This document shows, in pieces, positions 11,301 through 22,490 of a DNA stretch of 64,000 bases. Source of the DNA: Euonymus europaeus (lineage: Eukaryota > Streptophyta > Magnoliopsida > Celastrales > Celastraceae). The translations under genes were made by a program, and so were the position numbers. The stretch is from contig OY756962.1 in NCBI GenBank assembly GCA_963580455.1, positions 21,532,001-21,596,000 on the forward strand, written 5' to 3'. Under the pieces are notes generated by a model. The model was not told where the DNA came from and made no database searches. It saw only the letters and a program-made list of their open reading frames with translations. Numbering within the stretch: position 1 is the stretch's first letter; each line of letters begins with the position of its first letter.

Positions 11301-14300
11301 AATTTTCCAGAGTTTCAGGTGCTTCAGAGCTGCTGAGAAATGTGCTCCTTCGAGAATTTCTGGAAAGTTTTGAAGCCTCTTTATTGTCCTCTTCTTTTTA
11401 CTGTAGTAAAACATCTCATCCATGAATGTTCCATGAATGGATTTCTTCATTTGTAATTTAGGAGAAGTTTATTTTTTCGAACATCTCCTTGCGTTACAGT
11501 GAGAGACCCTTTTACAAAGTTATTCCACTATGCATGCTTTGATGTTCCCTTGAATTTCATTGCTGTTGTTGTTTTACTCCTGACGTTCCGCTTGTTTTGA
11601 CCTGCAGTTATGGAATAACATTCGCACTGCTTTTCGGGACCAGCCTGATATGGTTGAACTGGCTGAGAAGTTATCCCAAAATTTTGAAGTCCTATATGAA
11701 AATGAGGTTCGTAGGTCCACATTAGTCATTCTGTTTGTTTTAATCTTTTGTTTCTTGACTTGGTAGAAATATGTAGGTGGTGGTTGGACTTCATTTTGAA
11801 ATCCCGTGATGAAGTTTTTTTGTCAAAATGGTCACAATTGAGAATGCTTGAACGACTTATTATTTGGCAAACGCATCCCAATTTTGACATTTGATTCCAT
11901 TGCATATCTTGTTTGGTTACGTAACAACCATTAAAGGATAAAAAAGATGAATGTGTGGGAAGTGTTGTAATTTATTACCATCCATATCAGAAAAGTACCA
12001 TGAGAGAAACATGATAAATGTTGCTTAAACGTACTTATTAGGGTCCGTAAGTTTAGTTGTGAATTATTGTCTCTTTCTCCTTTGGGTTTGGATCTCGTAC
12101 ATCGTTATCACATTTTCTGAGTTTCACCACCTTGGTGGCCCTTCAATCGAACTTTTTTGGCACTCAAAAAGAACGTTGCTTAAACAAACTTTAAATGGAT
12201 AGAATTCAATTATTGTTCCCTAAATAACTGATGCATATGACGTATTTAACCAAAATGTGTTTCGCAAATTGTCCCTGAATGTTATACGTTTTTTATCCAA
12301 GGAGGAACGTCATATTCAGTTCTGTGAACATTGTTCACCAAAAACTCAGTGCCTGTAATCAATTATATTATTTGATATATAATCACTTTTCTTCCTTTGT
12401 TTTTTACTTTTTTCACATTTAGGTCTCCCTGCCCTCTTGTACGTTTTGCTTTTGCATTTCCTTTTTTTGGTGTATTACTTTTTTTTTTTTGTTGTTGTTG
12501 CGCAGGTGGTTGCATTTGTTGAGAAAATTCTGGGATCTGCTAAATCAGAGTGTCGTAGTGCAGTGGACAAGAAGGAAATTGATGATCTTCTTTCTTCCAT
12601 AAATGATATCCCCAAAGCCCCTTGGGATGAGGGAGTTTGCAAAGTATGTGGTATTGATAAAGATGATGACAGTGTTCTATTGTGTGATAAGTGCGATGCA
12701 GAGTATCATACTTATTGCTTGAACCCTCCACTTTCAAGGATTCCTGAAGGAAATTGGTATTGCCCATCTTGCGTAAGTGGTGTGCGTGTAGTTCAAGAGG
12801 CATCAGAAGGTATACAGGTTACTAGCCAATGTGGGGTTAAAAAGGACCAGGGAACATTTACCCATATATTTTTGGACACACTCACTCAGTTGGCAGCTGT
12901 AATGAAAGAAAATGAGTACTGGGAGTTCAGTGTTGATGAGGTTTGTCTGTGGATCCCTTGCTGCATATATGTTGTCGTCTTGTGTGCCATGCCAGGCTTT
13001 TGACTACCATTTTTTCTCTTCCATTCTGCTGTGCCTTGTAAAATGTTGCCTATTGGGGTTGCATTAAATTGTTGACTATTGTGATTGCATTTGGTTAAAT
13101 ATAGCTGCTTAACTTTTGTTGAGCACGAGGCATGGCAAATTTAGGCGGTGTATTGAAAATTATAATAGACTTCTAGGCCAAAGAATATTGTCTCGAGTGT
13201 CAGATAGAACTTCATTTCACATCTTTCTATAGTTGTTTTCTCCAATGGCATCATGTGATATAAATGTTGAGATGGTGATAATGACAATAGTAAAAGATAA
13301 TGAGGACCATCAATTGCTGCTGTTGCAAGCTCTCATGTTCTGTTACTTTAATTTTTTGTTTTTATTCTGTTTTCTGCTTATGGTGATTGCTTAATAAAGT
13401 TACACTTTATGCAGAGAGCCTTTCTGCTTAAATTTCTCTGCGACGAGTTGCTTAACTCAACTCTCATTCGTCAGCACCTCGAGCAGTGTGCTGAAACAAC
13501 AGCTGAGTTGCAGCAGAAATTGCGTTCTTTTTCAATAGAATGGAGAAATCTAAAGTCCAGGGAAGAGTTCATGGCTGCTAGAGCTGCAAAGGTTGAAACT
13601 AATGCAGTTGGAGAAATAGGATCGATGGATGGGCTTGCTTCTGCCAGTACAAACAATGATAAGTGCATGGGACAACTGCCTAACTTAGCTGGTAAACTTA
13701 GTAATCCTCCTGGTGTCTCAGACGAGGTGCCAACACTGCATGGTGGTCCAAAGGAAATTGGGTTTAATGGGTTTGGTAAACACCCATCAGTGACTAACTC
13801 TGAGAAAAACCATTTTTGTAACAGCCAGATTATGGATTCTATAGATAATGAAGTTCGATCAGAAGATGTTCATGAGGCTGCTAATGACAGTAGGTTACCT
13901 TCGCAAAGACATGATAAATCCTTCAAACCAAATGAGCTTCCTTTGTCAAGCTCTTTATCCCAGGAAGCTGATTGTTTGGAAAAAATCTGTTTTCTAGGTG
14001 ATTTGAATGAAGGTAATCCACCTGCAGACCATAAAGGATGCTTCTCGCATAGAGAACAAAAAGTTTATGCCACTGAGGATGCATCTTCAGTTAATATGAA
14101 TGAGCCGCAAGGTTACCACCTTGAGTTGAGCACTGTTAAGAATGACCTCCTCCTTCTGCAGAACTCAATTGCCAGTGTAGAATCACAGCTTTTGAAACTA
14201 TCTGTGCGGAGGGAATTTTTAGGTACTGATTCTAGTGGAAGATTGTACTGGGCCTCAGCCACATCAGATGGGAATCCTCAGCTTATTGTCGATGGAAGTT

Positions 14301-16579
14301 TGGTGGAGCAGCAGAGAAGAAAAGTTCTGGATCTTCAGGATATGGTGAATAGTGGTTCAGTTTTGCAGAATTCTACTTCAGCTGACCGGGAGGGGTCAAA
14401 GGCTTCCTGTCCATTCCTGTATGATGCAGATGATATTTTGACTGCAAGTTCAGCTTGGGTCTGTTATCAAACTGATGCAGAAATTGAAGCACTCACCAAC
14501 TGGTTGAAAGACACTGATCAGAAAGAGAGAGAACTGAAGGAGTCCATTTTGCAGTGGCAAAAGTCTAAATTTCGTGAAATGCAACAAGCTGAAAGCAAAA
14601 ATGTGGACAACCATGCAGGTTTTCCAATCCCTGTGGATAGAGATGGTGCATCTTGTAATCGTCTTGTTACTAAGGCTGCTTTGGTTCTGGAGAAGAAATA
14701 TGGCCCTTGCTTTGAGTTTGATGCCAATGAGACTTTAAAGAAGCGGCGAAAAAGAGCAAGAACAATTTGTGAAGATACAATGTACAGATGTGAATGTTTA
14801 GAGCCCATTTGGCCTTCCAGACATCACTGCCTCTTATGTCACTGGACATTTTCTACGGCTGCTGATTTGGAGGGGCACAGTGATGGTAGGTGCTTATCTG
14901 GTGCATTACCAGCCCATGAAAAGAGCAAGGAGCTAATTGATTCATTTAAGGGAAAAGGGAATTCAACTCTTTCTGCGAGTCCAGAAGATTGTATTAGTGG
15001 AATGGACTTACCAAAAGCTTCTGGAAACTCATGCTCTGAGCTTAGCTCAAGGTTGATCAAATTTCAAAATGAAGGTTTAGTTAGCCCTTTTGACTTTGAG
15101 GAGATTAAAACCAAATTTGTAACAAAGGATTCTAACAAAGAATTGGTTCAAGATATTGGCCTTATTAGTTCAAATGGGATCCCTTTATTTGTCCCGTGTG
15201 TATCCTCTTATCTTATTGACTCTACGATGATGTTAGTTGCCCCTCGGAAAGATAAAATTATTTTGGGCAATGAGTTTAACCCTAATGAAAGGCTAATCTT
15301 TCCGGAAAGAAGCAGGAATAGCAATGGTGGCCATCAGCCTATCCTTGGTAATTCTTTGAAAAAGTTTTCTTCTAGTGAAATCAGTGAAGTGCTAAAGACT
15401 AACAAATCAGTTTTGCAATGCTCAGAACAAAGAAACAGACGATTTTCTTTGAATGCTCGTGTTCCAGAAGTGGGTGTTTCTCGTTGTGTTATTCCACAAT
15501 CTTCACTGAGGCCTTTAGTTGGTAAAGTTTCACAGATTCTTAGGCGACTTAAAATCAATTTACTTGACATGGAAGCTGCACTTCCTGAAGAAGCTCTTAG
15601 ACCATCGAAGGCGCAGTTGGAAAGGAGATGGGCCTGGCGTGCATTTGTAAAATCTACGCAGGCTATTTATGAGGTCAGTTTCATTCATTGGTTCTTCTGG
15701 GTTTTAGAATACATATATCCTTTTATGTATAAGATTTTCATGCCTCTTAAACTTGTAGCTGAGCTGTGTTTTCCTAGATATGCTTTTTAGGATTTCCTTT
15801 TTGTTGGATTTATTACTTTTTTTTTTAAGAACATTTATTTACTTTATGTATTTATTGTTACTGAAAGACAGTGATGATATTTACTCTGTTATTTGAAGAT
15901 CCTGTCAAGTCTTTCTGTACCTTGCTGGAAAAGAAAACTGTTTATTCTTGTACAATAGACAATGGGCTTGGTTGTCTGATCGTTTATATGATATGTTGCG
16001 TGGGGTTTTGTTGATATTTCATATTTATCATTTTTTTCAGGGGAGTGTTCGCAGATGCCTACTTAGCATTAAGCTGAATTCATCTTTAGATTATCGATAT
16101 ATTTTTCTGTTGCCTTACTATATGTGGAATCGATAAAATATTTCTCATATGTTGGTCTATGCAATAAAAGGAGAATGTAGGATTTATTGTAGGTTCTTAA
16201 TCAGTTTTTTTCTTCACAATTATGTAGTATTTTCCTTCATGAACCGTAAAACTAAAAGGTTTCTACTTTCATTCAGATTGTTCAAGCCTCCATTGTACTG
16301 GAAGACATGATTAAGACAGATTACTTGAAAAATGACTGGTGGTATTGGTCATCCCTGTCCGCGGCTGTGAAAACTTCTACCATATCTTCACTTGCCCTGC
16401 GGATATACTCCCTTGATGCTGCCATTGTTTATGATAAGGCATCGCCCACTTTAGCTTCAACTGAAAATTTGAACTCCAGCAGCATATCAGACCAGAACCC
16501 ATTGGTAGACTTGGATACAGGGGACAAATGCAATGTGAGCAGGAAATCTAACAAGAAAAGGAAGGAACCAGAGGGTTGA
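5366..16579 (+). CDS. MBD9: MBD9-type methyl-CpG-binding / PHD / bromodomain chromatin protein (5' partial)
   Basis: Nine coding exons were read with GT-AG junctions: 5366-6065, 6228-7313, 7421-8104, 8482-8787, 9753-10088, 11608-11706, 12506-12940, 13415-15673 and 16277-16579 (TGA). All junctions after the first are phase 0, giving 2068 residues without the N-terminus; Arabidopsis MBD9 is about 2.2 kb of codons. Numbering from the first full codon: MBD about 81-150, FYRN about 239-297, FYRC about 388-438, DDT-like segment from 596 (VWELFLRFHEILG), bromodomain-like about 940-1080, PHD finger 1114-1160 with all C4-H-C3 ligands, a WSD/WHIM-like LGTDSSGRLYW motif near 1484, a Cys/His cluster near 1671-1710, and a conserved C-terminus ending in a basic KKRKEPEG. 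In Arabidopsis MBD9 is nuclear, associates with ISWI and SWR1-type remodelling, promotes H2A.Z deposition and affects flowering time and branching; that role is transferred by family. The acetyl-lysine-binding Asn expected in bromodomains is not evident (RDQPD at that place), also true of the Arabidopsis protein as I remember it. No frameshift or internal stop was seen. Confidence 0.93.
5940..6065 (+). other. MBD9: Possible alternative 5' splice site segment of MBD9 (126 nt, in frame)
   Basis: A GTAAGT donor at 5940 and another at 6066 both end the exon in phase 0, and both would join in frame to the acceptor at 6227/6228. Use of the upstream site would drop exactly 42 codons between the MBD and FYRN regions. 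The longer form was kept in the gene model because the segment resembles the spacer length of the Arabidopsis protein as I recall it. Confidence 0.4.
9121..9204. repeat. Imperfect direct repeat, period about 42 bp, in MBD9 intron 5
   Basis: Two diverged copies beginning AAACACAAAG (9121) and AAACATAAAA (9163) lie inside a GC-richer block (about 9050-9370). The block contrasts with the surrounding intron and looks like a degraded small transposon. No termini or coding capacity were found. Confidence 0.5.
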
Positions 16580-17116
16580 TCTTGGATATATATAAGTTTA
16601 AGCACATGAGGAAATTAAACTGTGGTAAAGTGGATGTGGCATTTGGCATATCGGGTAGGACTAGAATATGATGAGAAGATTGTTCAGATGAACACACAAA
16701 TGTCAAGAGAACTGGAGGTTTCTTTTATTGATGCGGCCCTTGTCACTGTTTCTGTAGCTACTGCTTCTGACAAATCTGGATGTAGATAATGCTGACATTG
16801 TAACATGGATGCTTGATTGGATGGCTGAGTTCATATTATTTGCATGGAAAGTGGGAAGCATTTGAGGACCAATGGATGTCTGAAGAATGCATCCAGTTTT
16901 GGCCTGATTTATGCGGCAACTTTTGGAATTGTAGTTTGGGAGAGATAAGATGGTGCGATATTATTGTCATGATGAGTAAAATCTGTATACATATACAAAA
17001 TCAATCAATGTAAAAAGAACATAACAGAAATGAAAAAGAATGGAAAGAGATGAAGCTGAGTAGGTGTAGGCAATATTTCATTCTTTATACATAGATCTCT
17101 CCCCCTGTCTTCCATT

Positions 17117-17118
<2 letters not shown>

Positions 17119-17155
<37 letters not shown>
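17119..17155. repeat. (CT)n microsatellite
   Basis: An uninterrupted run of CT/TC dinucleotides, about 18 units, lies in the 3' flank of MBD9. It is likely length-polymorphic. Confidence 0.95.
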
Positions 17156-17158
<3 letters not shown>

Positions 17159-18657
17159 TGTTTTGCAGATGTGCCTGGATACGTGGAAGAATTTAAATGT
17201 ACGTGTTTGCCTTTTCTTTGAAACTTATAGCAAGCATAGCTTGTAGCTTTTTGGCGAGTGATGATAGTTTCTCAGTCTTGCTAACATTTTGACGTAAATG
17301 CAGCTTATTAATAAGTCTGTTTTCAACTTAAATGATCCTTGCTTCTCCAGAATTTTTGTTTGCTACATGGATAGTGCCTCTTCTTGCAAGCAGATCTTTA
17401 CTGGATCAATGCACTAAGTTGCTTCTTGGAGAGCCAGGCGGCTATCAAGGCACATTTAAAGTGCAGGTATTAGGTCATTTTACTTAAATTATTGCACTAG
17501 CTGCAACCTTTCTATATAATTGGTTCGGCGCTTCATATATCTGAGAATATATCAAGTATTTTCTTGGAGCATTTTCGAAGAGGATGATTAAGGTTGTGAG
17601 GTGGAAGTCCTAGAAAGGTTTCTTGTAATCTCAGGATTGCTTACTCTGTATGAACTCATTGGTCTTGCTTCAGGGGATCGACACTATAAACACTAACTGT
17701 ATCCCCCTGTGGATTTGGCTCTCATTTTCTAGGTTCTTTCTTTATGGCCCGATGAAACTGCAGAATTGCAGTCGAGATACCACACAGGTGGCAATTATCT
17801 GATGCCATTTTCAGTTTCAGTTTCATCTTAAACATTTTCGTGGAAGGTAACAACACAGAGTGAGCCAAACAGATTTGAATAGTATAAGCTGCTGCAGAAA
17901 ATGTTCTTGACCGCGTACTGTTGGCTTTTGGTTCCATTGAAGTGGTATCTTTACCTCTTCCCATAACCGGAAATAGAAACCCACGTGGAAACGTTATAGT
18001 GTGGTCGTTTTCCTGGTTCTTGTTTTTATTATCTGGTCATTGGAAGTCCGGTTCATAAATGGCAATTGATCAAGACAGTGTACAGCTTTATAATGTAGAC
18101 TGATAATGTGACGATGTATTGACTCTCTAAGTCATCTGGGTTTTCCAGCACTTGTGAATATCAAAGCAAGCAGGGACACCTTCTGTCCTTGAACTGATAA
18201 TTATCATCTTTTAGCTAAACTAGCAACCTCCGCCCCTCCGGACTAACAGAATATTCACCTTGTTTTAGCCTCCTCTGTCCCTTGGGACCAATTAAGGGGT
18301 CGTGCAGGAATATTTGCCTGTTGTCAATTACAGTTTGTTATCAGAGTAAAATGGACATCCTCTTAAAACAAACTGGATACCATAAATAATCGCACAAATT
18401 GAAATTTGAAATTTTAATGGGCTGATATTGGGAAATATGGGCTGGAAATTTTGTTGTCAAAATATTGATTATAAATGCATATGTAAGAATAATTTGACAT
18501 TCAACACTTCCCATTAATTAGGGGTCGCATTTTGGGATCTCAAGCATCACCTATATCTCGTCATTAAAAAAAAATACAAAAGAATCAATAGAATATCTCA
18601 AAATACAGAATTTCGACCCATTTATTATATCAATCTTTAAAGAATATCTAAATTATG

Positions 18658-18677
18658 AATATATATATATATATATA
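18658..18677. repeat. (AT)n microsatellite
   Basis: About ten AT units in intergenic AT-rich DNA. Confidence 0.9.
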
Positions 18678-20039
18678 ATGTTATGTGGCATAAAATTTTG
18701 TTAAATTCAAAATTCAACATGTCTACATCATCCGGTTAAAGTTGAGTTAGCTTTTCTTGATTTCTTGAGCATTAAGAACTAAGAAGACGGGTGCCTGACA
18801 ATTCGAGGGAGAGAAAGATGTGTTCGCAGGAGAGGAAGAGAGAGAATGTAATCATTTTAATGGAATATATTGGATGAAATTGTTATCGGGACACTATAGG
18901 TTGAGAATCCGACTGTAGCAAACAAGCATACTGAGTACGTCTCCTCTTTAGTCACTAATGTGGAGAGTTTTTTTAGAGAAGGACAAAAAATGAGACACAA
19001 ATCTCGAGATCAGTTTTCCGTTGGAGTCTCTGTTGTTGATGCTCTCATTTGTGCTTGATTACATAAAGATTTTTCAAAAAAAGGTATGAGTGTAGGTCTA
19101 AAAGAAACTTCTTTTAATAGATGTGAGAAGCAGCCTGGCAACTCAGACGATTCGATATCTTCAACTCGCATATATCAATAGTACTGCATTACATTGCAAT
19201 AAGATTGATAACAACAAAATGTCAAATTATGAAAAAATACATAACAAATCTTCAGTTTGATGATGTTGTATATTAAAAATATATGATCATGTTACCAAAA
19301 ACGACCTGCGTCTTGAGGTGTAGTTTTGATTTTGGAGCTTACTCCCACACTATATAAGTCAAATTTATCAGATAATCACATATAGCTAAAAGGATAGTGT
19401 ATATTTTTTATGGAACCGTTTGCAACATTATGACTTTGTAAATAAATACTCAATGTAGTCAATGATTTTTTTTGATACTGCAATGACGATGGAACTATTA
19501 GTAGGAATAATGTAACACTCCGAGTCGTGGGATAGCATACGCGATAAAGAAAAGTGATGTAGGTGGTATTTATTATGATTTTTAGTGTGTGCAATAATGT
19601 GTTAAATATGATCGGAATATTTTTCATCAATTTTATGTGGGAATAAAAATTATGAGAATCGGAATTGTAATAATTGGAGTTGAAACAAAATTACCAAGAA
19701 TTTCGGAAGCCAAAAATAGAATAGGAAAATAATTATATGTAATGGCAAAACTATAAATAGGGGAGGGTTGCATGTGTAATTAAATAAGAGATGGGAGGGC
19801 ATAAATGTAAATTTGCACTAAATCAATTAAATATAAAAATAAGGAAAAAGGGTGGCACAAAAGTCAAGAGTTTTACTAGGGTGCAGTCTGGCCAAAAGAC
19901 TGGATGCCGTACAGTTCATTCCACTGGACGACATGTGGATGTTGACTTGATCAACATTTATAAATAATCTTTAATTTTTTTTCAAAATTTAATTATGAGA
20001 AGGTTATGACAAAAATGGGTATGAAGTTTTAACTTATTA

Positions 20040-20402
20040 CTAATGAAAAACTTGCGATGATTTTTTTTTCCATTCTCTTGTCGATGGATTATTTACAAAA
20101 AATTTTATTTTGCTAACGGATTACCGATAAATTTTTTATTTTTTTTTGCCGACGGATTACAAGCAAAATTCATTTTTTATTTTTGTTGATGGATACAAAA
20201 TTTATTTATTTTTTAATTTTTGGCCGACGGATTATCGACGAAAAAATTCATCGGTAATTACCAACAAATTTTGTCCATCAGTGTTTAGATTACCTATGAT
20301 GGTTTTAACAATAAAAGTTTTCGATCAGTAATCAATATTATCGATGAATTTTTAGGATTACCGACAACAAACTATGTCTATAATTCGTGAAGTTCTTGTA
20401 GT
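20040..20402 (-). mobile_element. CACTA-type terminus with subterminal repeats (partial or non-autonomous)
   Basis: The segment ends in TTCTTGTAGTG at 20402, the inverted complement of a CACTACAAGAA terminus typical of CACTA/EnSpm elements. It is preceded by multiple short motifs built on GACGGATTAC/ACCGA in both orientations (about 20085-20365), as expected for subterminal transposase-binding repeats. No matching left terminus was found, so the left limit is arbitrary and the piece may be a truncated or deleted copy. Confidence 0.55.
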
Positions 20403-20454
20403 GAGATTAACGTCGTCAAATTATTAGTTAGGGCAAGATAGACATTTATGCAAT

Positions 20455-20700
20455 TTTTTTAATGGTGGAGATTAAAATATTTAATCTAATGGTAGATAGG
20501 GGACTGTGCCGCATATCTTGAACAAGTATATGTCTTGAAAATATTAATTAGGGGCAAGCTAGGTATTTAGTGTTCAATGACATGTGTATTGTAATTTTAT
20601 TTTATTTTATTTTAAATACTATTTTTTTTCAATGGTGGAAATTATATCATTTGATCTAATGGTAAAAAAGTGGACTGTTTTTGTACAGTTATTTGACTAG
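20455..20700. repeat. Imperfect direct repeat to the right of the CACTA terminus
   Basis: Blocks starting near 20459 and 20629 share an AATGGTGGA-ATTA core followed by ATCTAATGGTA and a GGACTGT motif. They look like two diverged copies of one small unit of unknown origin. No coding content. Confidence 0.5.
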
Positions 20701-20829
20701 ACTGTTTTGTAGTTCAACCCGAAAGCCAAGAAAATCTTATTCCCATTGGTAACGACAGACAAAAACTGGGTTTCTTATTCTTGCGACGGATGGCGACAAG
20801 GTGGGTACGAGCCAGTTGATCACGGCAAG

Positions 20830-20919
20830 ATGAGTTCAAAGATACCTATTTCGGATCCAATCGAGCATGGAAGCATCGTCACGGAGGAGGAGAAGTTCCA
20901 CTTTCCGGCCATAACGTAG
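20830..20919 (+). CDS. Short exon-like ORF (29 codons), possible orphan first exon
   Basis: The ORF runs from ATG at 20830 (beginning MSSKIPISDP) to TAG at 20919. It lies in a locally GC-rich stretch quite unlike the AT-rich flanks, and its composition looks coding (Glu-rich TEEEKFHFP). A donor-like GTAGGT overlaps the stop, so it may be the first coding exon of a host gene whose remainder is absent or displaced by the retroelement that begins near 21.3 kb. I recognise no family. Confidence 0.25.
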   Translation: MSSKIPISDPIEHGSIVTEEEKFHFPAIT

Positions 20920-22337
20920 GTAACAGGACACCGACGATGCGTCGCTTACACTTTCCTGTGTAAATCCATGGCAGTGGTGGTTTTCTCACAAAATCTTGGC
21001 AAGCTAAACGTACTTACATTATTTATTTATCTATCTATATAATATCTCATAATAAGGTCTACTAAATTCCAAAGAAACGCTTCAACCAAATAGCAAGTCC
21101 CTGGCCTTGCGCGAAGCTCCCTGTTTTGAATTGATGTAACAAAACTCTGAACTGCTCTCTAATTTGTGAATCCTGCTTTCCAAAAGCAACCACAATTGTG
21201 TATTTTGCTCAATCAATAAATTATATAGAAATATGTATTTTTGTTGATATGTTTGTATTGGAAGATGTATTTTGCTATATGGTTATATTAAAAGATGTGT
21301 TTTGGTGATGCGGATGATTATGTGGCTTGACTTTTTGTAAAAGATGTGAGACCCAGTCTTAATTTTGGTGTAAATTTGATAGAGATAGTATGAAGTATAT
21401 GAAAGTGATTGACATGACTATTCAGCCGCTACTATTCGTCTGGGCTATTCTTCTTATTTTACCGGGTAAAAGGCGTCGTTTATCTTGCCTTGTTCTTTCC
21501 CTCGACTATTATGATTGGGGAAAAAGTTTGATGACATACAAAATTAGTCTTGTTTTGACACGTATCGGCTCGTCCAAACTAGGTCTTCTCGGCAAGATTC
21601 TTCTTCCTCGGTTGTCGATGGTCCTGTTGAGATGAGCACACGTAAGCTAGGAGCCATGCCAGAGATTGTTGTTCTCTGGCATTGACGCTCCGAAGCTCAA
21701 GTCAGATGAGAAAAAATATGGCTTTAGAACACGTTAGGTCGGTGCTATAAAAACTGTGAGTGTAAGAAGTATGGAGAAAAAAATCAGAATTTGAATACCT
21801 GGCTGTGAGGCCCTTTTATAAGGATGAAAAGAGTCATTCTCCTATAAGAATTCAACCTTTTTCGCATAGTTCCTGTTGTAATAGGAAACTACCTCAACTA
21901 GATAGAGTCCCTGTTAAATGAGAAAACCTTCTTTCTTTAGGTATTGACGTGCAATATTCTTCGGCTAATACCGAGCATGTCATGTGGTCAGACCCATCTT
22001 ATAAAGAGAAGTGTTCACTTATCTCGCTTGGTCGGTTTACTTTCCACGTGTCAGAATATAATTGAGGGTTATTTTCGGGTGTTATCATATGTCCCCCAGA
22101 CCTGCGATTGGTTGATTGTGATGACCAGTGGGAGGTATGACTTAGCTATCACCTCGAGAAGTGCACAACAATGATGGTGCTTACCTGTCTGAGAAAAATA
22201 CTTAATGTCTTCTGATGAATGGTTTGGATAAAATCTGAATAAAATGAACGATTCAGATCTGAAGATGAGATCAAGATTGTGATGCGAGGATGTGAGAAGT
22301 CTTTTCATCGAAGCCGTTGACCAAGAAAGTCGTCTCC

Positions 22338-22346
22338 TATAAATAG
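22338..22346 (+). promoter_or_regulatory. TATA box upstream of the antisense ORF
   Basis: TATAAATAG lies about 150 bases upstream of the ATG at 22491, on the same strand as the extra ORF and opposite to pol. The spacing suits a start site near 22370 with a short leader. It suggests that the antisense ORF had its own promoter. Confidence 0.45.
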
Positions 22347-22490
22347 TGAAGACGTTCCTATCATTTTAATGCCTTTGAAGTTCATAAAGAGCCCAGAGAA
22401 AAAGATTGTTAATCCTTCTTGCATCCGAGCTACCTATCATCTTTCTTGTCTTTAGTTTATTTGCATTCCTCGTCTTTGAAGGTACGAGCA

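Larger units (their letters stand above)
16580..20040 (+). other. MBD9 3' flank, no gene found
   Basis: The sequence after the MBD9 stop presumably starts with the 3'UTR; no decisive polyadenylation site can be named. It holds a CT microsatellite (17119-17155) and an AT microsatellite (18658-18677). Splice-like AG and GT dinucleotides near 17168 and 17466 could reflect a spliced 3'UTR, but no reading frame continues through them. The remainder to about 20,040 is AT-rich with no gene I can support. Confidence 0.5.
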
